Assembly: GCA_016203755.1 (NCBI GenBank)
Contig: JACQMD010000066.1
Coordinates: 1 to 7,611 of the forward strand
From: Candidatus Roizmanbacteria bacterium
Lineage (GTDB): Bacteria > Patescibacteriota > Microgenomatia > GCA-001788215 > 2-01-FULL-40-14
DNA length: 7,611 nucleotides
Reading direction: 5' to 3'
In this document: piece by piece, positions 1-6,291 of the stretch
Position numbering within the stretch: position 1 is the stretch's first letter
Layout of the letters: each line of letters starts with the position of its first letter
The notes under the pieces: model-generated
The model's input: the letters and a program-made list of their open reading frames with translations, nothing else
Databases searched by the model: none
What the model was told of the DNA's origin: nothing
Program-made: the position numbers and the translations under genes

Positions 1-1
1 C

Positions 2-637
2 TCTACGCTTTACCAGACACAATCTCCTGTTAATGGATTGATTTCAGTAATCGAGCAGTTCGGTAAACGGGAACTCGTTGTGGGAGGACTCCAGCAATCG
101 GGAGATTTAGTAGAGTTAATTTGGAAATCTGCGCTTCAGCATATACAAAATACGAAATACAAAGTACGAAATATATTAATTCTCGGTCTTGGGGGCGGCT
201 CGGCAGTAAAAGTCATTAATAGGTATTTTCCAAACGCAATAATCATAGGAGTCGAAATCGATCCGGTTATTATTGATGTTGGTAAGAAATACTTTCAATT
301 AGGAAAATATAAAAATCTGATAATTATTCAAACTGACGCATTCGAATACGTCAAAAATGAAAATGATTTAAATCATTTTAATAGATTTGATCTTATTGTA
401 GTTGATTTGTATGTAGGTGAGGAAATTCCCAAGAAACTCAAAAGTGATCCGTTTTTGAATAATTTGAAACGGGTGCTTGCGAAAGATGGTAGGGTGATGA
501 TTAACCATTTACGAGGGAAAGGAAGAGAGAAAGAACTTGCATCATTTACAAAACATCTGAACCGTGTATTTCCTTCTGTAACAAATGTGAGGCCGCTTGT
601 GAATCAGGTGTTTATTTGTCAACAGCGACACCAATAA
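2..637 (+). CDS. Spermidine synthase-like class I methyltransferase, 3' part (5'-truncated)
   Basis: The frame is open to the left edge, so the start lies outside; 211 residues are visible. A TTG at 38 is in frame, but conserved-looking sequence (LYQTQSPVNGLISV) lies upstream of it, so it is not the true start. That segment resembles the N-terminal beta region of spermidine synthases. The Rossmann core follows: the SAM motif ILGLGGGSA, then GVEIDP with the acidic residue expected to bind the ribose hydroxyls, then TDAFEYV, then FDLIVVDLYVG, which occupies the place of the catalytic Asp strand. The family transfers aminopropyl groups from decarboxylated SAM, but many bacterial homologues are uncharacterised, and some are fused to an N-terminal membrane domain that could lie off the left edge. 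The family call is good and the substrate is unknown. It ends in TAA, one base before a palindromic spacer. Confidence 0.85.
   Translation, partial: STLYQTQSPVNGLISVIEQFGKRELVVGGLQQSGDLVELIWKSALQHIQNTKYKVRNILILGLGGGSAVKVINRYFPNAIIIGVEIDPVIIDVGKKYFQLGKYKNLIIIQTDAFEYVKNENDLNHFNRFDLIVVDLYVGEEIPKKLKSDPFLNNLKRVLAKDGRVMINHLRGKGREKELASFTKHLNRVFPSVTNVRPLVNQVFICQQRHQ
145..172 (+). repeat. Two 14-bp tandem repeats inside the methyltransferase gene
   Basis: ACAAAATACGAAAT (145-158) is followed directly by ACAAAGTACGAAAT (159-172), differing at one base. The copies encode the segment QNTKYKVRN, just before the first Rossmann strand. The ACGAAAT core resembles the ACGAAT unit of the intergenic palindrome at 639-696. 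The reading frame stays open through it. Confidence 0.6.
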
Positions 638-638
638 T

Positions 639-696
639 ACGAATAACATACGAATGACACGAATTGTTATTATTCGTAACATTCGTATCGATTCGT
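639..696. repeat. Three-block imperfect palindrome built of ACGAAT/ATTCGT units
   Basis: The left arm (639-664) and right arm (672-696) pair in three blocks: ACGAAT with ATTCGT (6 bp), ATACGAATG with CATTCGTAT (9 bp), and ACGAAT with ATTCGT (6 bp). Internal loops of 2-3 bases separate the blocks, and the 7-base apical loop is TGTTATT. It sits one base after the methyltransferase stop and just before the secA promoter. The nearest T run (710-715) is 13 bases beyond the right arm, so it is not a standard intrinsic terminator, though it could slow polymerase or protect the upstream mRNA 3' end. A dispersed intergenic repeat is the other likely explanation. Confidence 0.7.
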
Positions 697-717
697 AAAT
701 TAGTATCGGTTTTTTCG

Positions 718-726
718 TGGTACAAT
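718..726 (+). promoter_or_regulatory. secA promoter, extended -10 (TGGTACAAT)
   Basis: The -10 TACAAT (721-726) is preceded by TGG, giving an extended -10. The -35 position holds only AATTAG, a poor match. Seven bases separate the -10 from the secA ATG, so the predicted transcription start falls on or beside the A of the start codon. The message would be leaderless, and no Shine-Dalgarno sequence is present. Confidence 0.6.
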
Positions 727-733
727 ATCCACT

Positions 734-3280
734 ATGTTCTCATTTCTATCCAATCTCTTTGATACGAATGCACGGGAAGTAAAAAAACTCGAGCATTTGA
801 TTGTAACGATTAATGAGCTTGAGGATACTGTTCGCAAGCTCAACGATCGCGATTTTCCCAAAAAAACAGAAGAGTTTAAGAAACGGCTTGAAAAAGGTGA
901 AACGCTTGATGAAATTCTTCCAGAAGCGTATGCGTTAGCTCGAGAAGCAGCACGTCGGTCAATTGGAGAGCGTCCATACGACGTACAATTACTTGCCGCA
1001 ATTGTGTTGCATCAGGGAAATGTTGCCGAGCAGAAAACGGGTGAAGGGAAGACGTTATCTGCCTCGTTGCCACTTTATTTAAACGCATTAACCGGATATG
1101 GCGTTCACCTGGTGACGGTCAACGATTACTTAGCACGCGTGGGAGCCGGCTGGATGGGTCCTATTTGTCATTTGCTTGGTGTTTCTGTTTCGGCAATTAT
1201 TCATGATGAATCATTTATTTACGATCCGAGCTATGAAGATAAAAATGCAACTGACTGGCGTATAAAGTTTTTGCGCCCTATTACAAGAAAAGAAGCATAT
1301 CAGGCGGATATCACCTATGGAATAAACAGCGAATTTGGGTTTGATTATCTTCGTGACAACATGGTTTCAGATCTCTCCCAGCGGGCACAAGGCGTGCACC
1401 ACTTCGCAATTGTTGATGAGGTTGATTCGGTGCTAATTGATGAGGCGCGGACTCCACACATTATCTCAGCTCCCGACATGGAGGCAACCACAAAATACTA
1501 TGAATACGCGAAACTCATCAAGCAACTCGACCCCAAAGATTATGATTTGGATGAGAAGATGCGCACCGTAAATTTAACTGAAAAGGGCATTGAGCGGGTT
1601 GAACAGATGCTTAACAGAACCAATATTTACGAAGAAGATTTTCAGACACTTCATCATATTGAAGCAGCATTGAAGGCGGAGAGTTTGTTTAAAAAAGACA
1701 AGGATTACATTGTGCAAAACGGCGAAGTGGTGATTGTTGATGAATTTACCGGACGTCTTTTGAAAGGCCGTCGGTTTTCAGAAGGGTTGCATCAAGCTAT
1801 TGAAGCAAAAGAGGGAGTATCGATTAAACAGGAATCAAAAACACTGGCCACCATTTCACTGCAAAATTACTTCCGGATGTATAAGAAATTGGCCGGTATG
1901 ACGGGAACTGCTGCAACTGAGGCCGAGGAATTTAAAAAAATTTACAATCTCAATGTTGTTGCCATTCCAACGCACCGGAAGGTCATTCGGCAGGATCATC
2001 CCGATCTGATTTATAAAACGATGGAATCAAAATATAAAGCGCTCGCCGATGAGGTCGGGAAGATTCATCAAGCCGGTCAGCCGATTTTGATTGGTACCAC
2101 TTCTATTGAGCAGAACGAAATTGTCGGAGCGTATCTCACGCGCCGCGGGATAAAACACAGTCTTCTGAACGCCAAGAACCATGAACAGGAAGCACAGATT
2201 ATAGCAGATGCGGGAAAAAAAGGTGCAGTAACAGTAGCCACCAACATGGCAGGGCGGGGAGTCGATATCATTCTTGGCGGTGCTCCGCCAAACAAATATA
2301 TTATTCAGGATAAAAAAGAATATGCTACATTGCATGCGGAGTGGAAGAAAAAACATGAAGCAGTGGTACGGCTTGACGGGTTGTATGTGATTGGTACTGA
2401 ACGGCACGAATCACGGCGCATTGACAATCAGCTCCGCGGGCGCTCCGGACGACAAGGGGACCCCGGGAAGAGCCGATTTTTTATCTCGCTTGAAGACGAG
2501 CTCATGCGGATTTTTGGCGGAGCTCAGATTGCATCTCTTATGACCCGGTTCAACCTTCCGGAAGACGTCCCGCTTGAGCACGGGATGGTGTCTCGTGCTA
2601 TTGAGCAGGCGCAGGTAAAAGTAGAAGGGTTTCACTTTGATTCACGCAAACACCTGGTTGAGTATGATGATGTGCTCAATAAACACCGCGAGCTTATTTA
2701 TTCTCTTCGTGAGAAAGTACTGCGGTCCGATACAGATTTGAAACAACTGCTTTTGAAGCGTGGTATGACTGATGAAGAGTTTGAGAATAAGGAAAAAGAA
2801 GTGGGAAAAGAGATGCTTCCACAGATTACCCGCTGGGTATTTTTGGAAGTTATTGATAATTATTGGATGGAACACTTGACTATTCTTGAGGATCTTCGGC
2901 AAGGGATTGGACTTCGCGGGTATGCCCAGCGTGATCCGCTCGTTGAATACAAAAAAGAAGCATACACACTGTTTGAGCGATTAGTAACGAATATTGATCG
3001 GGAAGCAATCGATCGTATTGTACGTGTACAACTACGAGTTGTTGATCGGGAAGCGCAAAAGACGGCCTTACAGGAGGCTGCACGGCGGGCAGAGTACCAG
3101 TCAGGTGAACACAATCTGGATCAGCCCTTGTCCGTCCGTGTGGCGAGCAAACCGGAAAAAGGTCAACAAAAAGTTGGTCGTAATGACCCGTGTCCGTGTG
3201 GCGCGATTAATCCCCAGACGGGAAAAGTGTATAAGTACAAGAAGTGCGGGCTTATTAATGCACCATACCATAATCGATAA
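734..3280 (+). CDS. secA: Preprotein translocase ATPase SecA
   Basis: SecA is the cytoplasmic and peripheral-membrane motor that drives unfolded preproteins through SecYEG by ATP hydrolysis. The 848-residue frame shows, in order: Walker A TGEGKT (102-107), Walker B DEVD (228-231), the start of the second nucleotide-binding fold after GMTGT (388-392), TNMAGRGVDI (503-512), and the IGTERHESRRIDNQLRGRSG motif from 553. Then come the scaffold with WMEHL (from 711) and GIGLRGYAQRDP (from 724), and a C-terminal Cys motif. Two features are odd. Only 75 residues lie between NKHR (649) and GIGL (724), about 60 fewer than I recall for E. coli SecA, so most of the helical wing domain is missing. The tail motif CPCG..KKCG (820-839) has 15 residues, not about 8, between the second and third Cys, and Gly where the fourth metal ligand normally sits. 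Overall length is kept by insertions elsewhere, such as around 157-180. It appears to be transcribed alone. Confidence 0.97.
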   Translation: MFSFLSNLFDTNAREVKKLEHLIVTINELEDTVRKLNDRDFPKKTEEFKKRLEKGETLDEILPEAYALAREAARRSIGERPYDVQLLAAIVLHQGNVAEQKTGEGKTLSASLPLYLNALTGYGVHLVTVNDYLARVGAGWMGPICHLLGVSVSAIIHDESFIYDPSYEDKNATDWRIKFLRPITRKEAYQADITYGINSEFGFDYLRDNMVSDLSQRAQGVHHFAIVDEVDSVLIDEARTPHIISAPDMEATTKYYEYAKLIKQLDPKDYDLDEKMRTVNLTEKGIERVEQMLNRTNIYEEDFQTLHHIEAALKAESLFKKDKDYIVQNGEVVIVDEFTGRLLKGRRFSEGLHQAIEAKEGVSIKQESKTLATISLQNYFRMYKKLAGMTGTAATEAEEFKKIYNLNVVAIPTHRKVIRQDHPDLIYKTMESKYKALADEVGKIHQAGQPILIGTTSIEQNEIVGAYLTRRGIKHSLLNAKNHEQEAQIIADAGKKGAVTVATNMAGRGVDIILGGAPPNKYIIQDKKEYATLHAEWKKKHEAVVRLDGLYVIGTERHESRRIDNQLRGRSGRQGDPGKSRFFISLEDELMRIFGGAQIASLMTRFNLPEDVPLEHGMVSRAIEQAQVKVEGFHFDSRKHLVEYDDVLNKHRELIYSLREKVLRSDTDLKQLLLKRGMTDEEFENKEKEVGKEMLPQITRWVFLEVIDNYWMEHLTILEDLRQGIGLRGYAQRDPLVEYKKEAYTLFERLVTNIDREAIDRIVRVQLRVVDREAQKTALQEAARRAEYQSGEHNLDQPLSVRVASKPEKGQQKVGRNDPCPCGAINPQTGKVYKYKKCGLINAPYHNR

Positions 3281-3512
3281 TACAATTATGACAATCTTTT
3301 CCTGCCATCAAATAATAATTGGCACTTACTATTGTGGTCTGCTATCCCTAAAATAGAGCTTATATACGACCAAATCCTTTCATTTGGGCTTTCATACGGC
3401 AAAATCGACCAGTCAATTCATCAAATCAACAATTCAGCAATAAAACAATCTTCTTGATGTGTTTCATTATTATTTTATGCTATTGATCACTTGATCTTTT
3501 TTACTTTCCTCC
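3281..3512. other. AT-rich non-coding stretch after secA
   Basis: No credible gene is visible on either strand. A 6-bp inverted repeat (CCAAAT at 3370-3375, ATTTGG at 3382-3387) has no T tract after it. A GATC..GATC mini-hairpin (3485-3496) is followed by six Ts (3497-3502), which would make at best a very weak terminator for secA. No RNA family was recognised. Confidence 0.5.
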
Positions 3513-3542
3513 TTGCATCTTCTATTTTTTTTCTGGTATGAT
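3513..3542 (+). promoter_or_regulatory. Promoter of the DUF378 gene
   Basis: A -35-like TTGCAT (3513-3518), an 18-base spacer and the -10 TATGAT (3537-3542) preceded by TGG (extended -10) form a good sigma70-type promoter. Transcription would start near 3549 and leave a leader of about 50 bases, the longest 5' UTR of the protein genes here apart from the T-box leader. Confidence 0.6.
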
Positions 3543-3582
3543 GAAAAAGAGAGTACTATGCCTGCCCACAATTTGCATACGA

Positions 3583-3593
3583 GAGGGGGTGAT
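3583..3593 (+). promoter_or_regulatory. Strong Shine-Dalgarno site that sets the DUF378 start
   Basis: GGGGTGAT within 3583-3593 pairs extensively with the 3' end of 16S rRNA (consensus GGAGGTGAT) and ends four bases before the ATG at 3598. It fixes that ATG as the start rather than the in-frame ATG at 3538, which overlaps the promoter -10. It is the clearest ribosome binding site in the window. Confidence 0.75.
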
Positions 3594-3597
3594 ATTC

Positions 3598-3828
3598 ATG
3601 AAAAGCACGAAAGAATTGCACATGGTAGCATTCCTGCTTGCAATGATCGGAGCACTCAACTGGGGACTGGTAGGACTGTTGAATTTCAATCTCGTCGAAA
3701 TGCTTCTTGGGTCTATGCCGGTACTTATGAAACTTGTCTATATTCTCGTTGGTGCGGGAGCTGTTTATATTCTCGCAACACACCAGACTGATTGTAAATA
3801 CTGCAGTTCAGCCGGCAAGAAAAAATAA
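3598..3828 (+). CDS. DUF378 family small membrane protein
   Basis: This 76-residue protein has two predicted membrane helices (about 9-29 and 43-61). The first carries the family signature IGALNWGLVGL, followed by NLVEMLLG, which is characteristic of DUF378 (the YuzA-like family of very short membrane proteins of unknown function). The hydrophilic tail ends in DCKYCSSAGKKK: a CxxC pair (C66, C69) with a basic end that could bind metal or be redox active, though this is inference. The start was chosen from the strong Shine-Dalgarno site. Its stop lies two bases before the -10 box of the next gene, so transcription could run on into the hydrolase gene. Family assignment is good and function is unknown. 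Confidence 0.85.
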   Translation: MKSTKELHMVAFLLAMIGALNWGLVGLLNFNLVEMLLGSMPVLMKLVYILVGAGAVYILATHQTDCKYCSSAGKKK

Positions 3829-3836
3829 GGTATACT
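3829..3836 (+). promoter_or_regulatory. Promoter of the alpha/beta hydrolase gene (GGTATACT)
   Basis: The -10 TATACT (3831-3836) is preceded by GG and lies 9 bases before the ATG at 3846, so the transcript would have a leader of only 0-3 bases. No good -35 is visible; TTCAGC at 3807-3812 is the best candidate, with an 18-base spacer. There is no Shine-Dalgarno sequence. Confidence 0.45.
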
Positions 3837-3845
3837 TCCTGGTAC

Positions 3846-4892
3846 ATGAAGTGGGCAAGTGGTCTTCTGGCTGTTACCGGAGTACTTGTAGGTAGTGGGA
3901 TAATGTATGGATTTCTCACATCGAGGACTCATCGAAGGGTCCCGGTCATTATTCAATTACAACCATCTGTGTCTCCTACTCCAACGCCTTCACTTTTTGA
4001 AAAATACCGTTTCGAACAGTTACAAAAGACCACATTTGCGGAAAGTGAGATTGTCTTTGATGATTTAGAAAAGGAAGAAGCTGATTTTACCTCATACCTG
4101 TTTCACTATACCGTGTTTGACAAGAAAGTGACCGGACGCGTAACTATTCCAGTCAACAATGGAAGCTATCCAATAATTATTATGTTTCGGGGATATGTAG
4201 ATCGGGAATCCTATACGCCGGGGGTCGGCACACGGCACGCGGGAGATGTTTTGGCAAAGAATGGATTTATTACGCTCGCTCCTGATTTTTTGGGATACGG
4301 AGGATCGGATATGCCTTCAGCGATAGTACTTGAGGAGCGGTTTCAAACCTATACGACGGCGCTCACGCTTCTTGCATCAGTTGCGAAGATTACCAGTGGA
4401 TTACACGATGTAGGTCTTTCTGGAATAACCGCTGATGAAAAAAACGTTGGTATTTGGGGACACAGTAATGGAGGACATATCGCGCTTGTTACACTCGAGG
4501 TTACCGGTACATCCTACCCAACAACACTCTGGGCACCGGTATCAAAACCATTTCCGTATTCCATACTGTATTATACGGATGAATACGAGGATCATGGCAA
4601 AATGCTCCGACGTGTCGTTGCCGAGTTTGAGGAAACCGATGACGTAGAATTGTATTCGCTCACCAATTATTTTGACTGGATTGATGCCCCTATTATCCTT
4701 CACCAGGGAAGCGCTGATGAAGCAGTTTCGATTGCATGGTCAAGCGAACTCAATAACGCATTAACTGGTCTTGAGAAAGACGTCACCTACTACACGTATC
4801 CCGGAGACGATCATAATTTTGCGCAAAGGTCGTGGGATACGGTAGTTATGCGCGATATCGCGTTTTTCAAGAAACATTTGCAGAATCAATAG
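3846..4892 (+). CDS. Membrane-anchored alpha/beta hydrolase (dienelactone hydrolase / prolyl oligopeptidase-like)
   Basis: This 348-residue protein has one N-terminal hydrophobic helix (about 4-24), a basic patch (RTHRR) and a Thr/Pro linker (SPTPTPS), so the enzyme should lie outside the cytoplasmic membrane on an uncleaved anchor. The hydrolase fold is clear: a nucleophile elbow GHSNGG with Ser207, an acid-bearing loop HQGSADEAV with Asp291, and GDDHNF with His323, in the usual order and spacing. FRGYVD in the first part resembles the HG-type oxyanion loop, and APDFLGYGGS is typical of acyl-peptidase and dienelactone-hydrolase-like enzymes. It probably cleaves an ester or peptide substrate at the cell surface; the substrate cannot be told from sequence. 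No lipobox is seen. It follows DUF378 by 17 bases but has its own -10 box. Confidence 0.88.
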   Translation: MKWASGLLAVTGVLVGSGIMYGFLTSRTHRRVPVIIQLQPSVSPTPTPSLFEKYRFEQLQKTTFAESEIVFDDLEKEEADFTSYLFHYTVFDKKVTGRVTIPVNNGSYPIIIMFRGYVDRESYTPGVGTRHAGDVLAKNGFITLAPDFLGYGGSDMPSAIVLEERFQTYTTALTLLASVAKITSGLHDVGLSGITADEKNVGIWGHSNGGHIALVTLEVTGTSYPTTLWAPVSKPFPYSILYYTDEYEDHGKMLRRVVAEFEETDDVELYSLTNYFDWIDAPIILHQGSADEAVSIAWSSELNNALTGLEKDVTYYTYPGDDHNFAQRSWDTVVMRDIAFFKKHLQNQ

Positions 4893-4936
4893 TAATTGAT
4901 CAGTCGGTAAAACAGAGGAGGGGGATGGCTTGCCAC

Positions 4937-4964
4937 TTGCAATTTAGAAGCGAAGAGGTACAAT
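4937..4964 (+). promoter_or_regulatory. Promoter of the 4998 gene (TTGCAA-16-TACAAT)
   Basis: The -35 TTGCAA (4937-4942), a 16-base spacer and the -10 TACAAT (4959-4964), preceded by GG, form a recognisable promoter. Transcription would start near 4971, giving a leader of about 27 bases without a clear Shine-Dalgarno sequence before the ATG at 4998. Confidence 0.6.
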
Positions 4965-4997
4965 AGGGTCTCAAATTCCCCAATAGAAAGTAATTCT

Positions 4998-5612
4998 ATG
5001 AATCCATTGGAAAAAATACAAGATTGGTATCGCGACCTGCCGGATAAGAAGAAGTATTTTGAAGTGGTTACTGCTTTTTTGAGCATACCCGTGCTTCTTA
5101 CGGTACTTATTAATAACATCAGTAACCTGGAGAATAACAAAGGAGAATCTCCAACTCCCACGGTTACTGCTGAGATTGAGCATGTCACCTATATTCCTAT
5201 TGAGGTGAGCAAGCCGGAGCCGACACGATCAGTAACACCCACGATTAGTTCTCAAGTGTCACCAACGCCATCCACCCAGCCGGTAGTATGTAAAAAAGCG
5301 GTAGGTCCGGTAGATATCACATCACCGCAGGAAGGAGAAATCGTCTCCGATAATCCTGTTGAAATAATGATTTCCTACGTGACGGGAGAGTACTGTGCTG
5401 TTGTGTGGTCGTATCGAATAAACAACGGCCGCTGGTCAGACTACAACGATCGCTCAATTGCCCTCTACAATATGCCACCGGGCGAGAAAGTATTTGAACT
5501 TCGCGTCAAAAGTATCGCATCGGGAGATGAAAAAAATCTCACGAGGACATTTGTCTACCAGCCGCTTGACACCTCGCCGACAGTTGAGGCAACTTCCTCT
5601 TCATCTCAGTAA
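4998..5612 (+). CDS. Membrane-anchored protein with Thr/Pro linker and Ig/FN3-like extracellular domain
   Basis: This protein has 204 residues. A charged cytoplasmic N terminus of about 20 residues precedes one membrane helix (about 21-41). A low-complexity linker rich in SPTPT and TPT repeats (about 50-96) follows. The C-terminal domain (about 100-188) contains VDITSPQEGEIVSDNPVEI and later PPGEKVFELRVKS, which look like the strand pattern of bacterial Ig/FN3-like beta sandwiches. Two cysteines (C98, C133) flank its first strands and could form a disulfide outside the cell. The tail is Ser/Thr rich. The topology implies a cell-surface or periplasm-like location and perhaps binding rather than catalysis, since no catalytic motif is visible. 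The precise family is not recognised. Confidence 0.75.
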   Translation: MNPLEKIQDWYRDLPDKKKYFEVVTAFLSIPVLLTVLINNISNLENNKGESPTPTVTAEIEHVTYIPIEVSKPEPTRSVTPTISSQVSPTPSTQPVVCKKAVGPVDITSPQEGEIVSDNPVEIMISYVTGEYCAVVWSYRINNGRWSDYNDRSIALYNMPPGEKVFELRVKSIASGDEKNLTRTFVYQPLDTSPTVEATSSSSQ

Positions 5613-5740
5613 TTTATCACAATGGACACAACTTAAATGGGTTGGTAGTTTGACAATGGTCGTCTGTAAATTCAAACCTGTCACCTTGCAGATTCATAAC
5701 AAAATTATGAGCGGGATAAGTAGAAGAAGATTATAATTTT
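5613..5740. other. Gap between convergent genes
   Basis: These 128 bases hold the 3' ends of two converging genes. The only hairpin noticed is AT-rich, TCATAA (5694-5699) with TTATGA (5705-5710), without a clear flanking T tract. No convincing bidirectional terminator or small gene is visible. Confidence 0.4.
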
Positions 5741-6187
5741 TTACACCCGTATCTTATACTTCCGTATGGATTTTTTGCCCGAGGTAAGGTCGGTGGTTAC
5801 CGTGAGCTGGGCATTTTTTATCCCCATGTGTTTGACACATGTTCCACTTGAGCATGTTCCGAACAGCATATCCCGAGTGGTGCTCGTGCCATCAGCAGGT
5901 GTTATGCTTCCGGTTATGCCTTCTGTCTTTCCATTGGTCTCGTATGAGAGAATATAGGAGATTTTCTTCGCATTCTGGATGCTGCTAAATGATACGCGCA
6001 ATCCTGCCCGACCCGGCATAAATCCCGGAGAGACAATCACACTGTTGGATGAACGCGTAGAAATAGACGTTGCGGGTTTTGCCCCGCTTTTGAAACGAGG
6101 TAAAAGTCGTACCGCAGCTACCGCCGGTTGTAGGGTCAGTATAAATAGAAGTAATATAGATAGAAATATAATGGATTTACGTATCAT
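5741..6187 (-). CDS. Small secreted protein of unknown function with two close cysteines
   Basis: This 148-residue protein reads leftward from the ATG at 6187. An upstream in-frame ATG at 6253 would add 22 residues in front of a textbook signal peptide, and the promoter lies between the two, so the shorter start is chosen. The signal peptide has a basic start (MIRK), a hydrophobic core and a cleavage site near AVAA (22-25). The mature part begins with a basic Ser/Arg-rich stretch and then has alternating strands (ISYILSYETNG, AQLTVTTDLTSGKKSIRKYKIRV), suggesting a small beta domain. C112 and C117 in GTCSSGTCV could form a short disulfide loop or bind metal. No lipobox or anchor is seen, so it should be exported by Sec and released. 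It is divergent from the 6292 gene. Confidence 0.75.
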   Translation of the reverse strand: MIRKSIIFLSILLLFILTLQPAVAAVRLLPRFKSGAKPATSISTRSSNSVIVSPGFMPGRAGLRVSFSSIQNAKKISYILSYETNGKTEGITGSITPADGTSTTRDMLFGTCSSGTCVKHMGIKNAQLTVTTDLTSGKKSIRKYKIRV

Positions 6188-6193
6188 AGTATG

Positions 6194-6222
6194 AGAGTAC
6201 CACAGCAAATGGGTCATTTCAA
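6194..6222 (-). promoter_or_regulatory. Promoter of the minus-strand secreted protein (TTGAAA-17-TACTCT)
   Basis: Read on the minus strand: TTGAAA (6222-6217), a 17-base spacer, TGG, then TACTCT (6199-6194). Six bases remain to the ATG at 6187, so the predicted transcript is leaderless. The near-ideal -35 and spacing support both the promoter and the shorter gene start. Confidence 0.65.
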
Positions 6223-6247
6223 GAGATGAAAAAATGAGTATATCCTC

Positions 6248-6277
6248 TTGCATTTTGAGTGGAGAGGTGTATATACT
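6248..6277 (+). promoter_or_regulatory. Promoter of the 6292 gene (TTGCAT-18-TATACT)
   Basis: TTGCAT (6248-6253), an 18-base spacer and TATACT (6272-6277) lie 14 bases before the ATG, giving a leader of about 7 bases and no Shine-Dalgarno site. It is back to back with the minus-strand promoter; their -35 boxes are 25 bases apart, so a bound regulator could affect both. Confidence 0.55.
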
Positions 6278-6291
6278 GACGATACTGATCT

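Noticed and set aside
38..637. TTG at 38 as the start of the methyltransferase
   Set aside because: The frame continues to the left edge with family-like sequence (LYQTQSPVNG), so the gene is truncated by the window.
2027..2407. 126-residue minus-strand frame inside secA
   Set aside because: Antisense shadow of a conserved gene; no signals of its own.
3485..3502. GATC mini-hairpin followed by six Ts as the secA terminator
   Set aside because: Only four A/T-containing pairs and over 200 bases past the stop; too weak to call.
3538..3597. In-frame upstream start for the DUF378 protein adding 20 residues
   Set aside because: The ATG at 3538 lies in the promoter -10, and a strong Shine-Dalgarno site sits just before the ATG at 3598. 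The family also starts there.
3513..3791. 92-residue reading frame overlapping the DUF378 gene
   Set aside because: Shifted-frame translation with no membrane or domain pattern; a shadow of the DUF378 gene.
5650..5678. TTGACA at 5650 as a promoter for a small RNA in the convergent gap
   Set aside because: No -10-like box at a suitable distance and no structured RNA or terminator after it.
6188..6253. Longer N terminus of the minus-strand secreted protein
   Set aside because: It would place 22 residues ahead of a typical signal peptide and overlap the promoter at 6194-6222.
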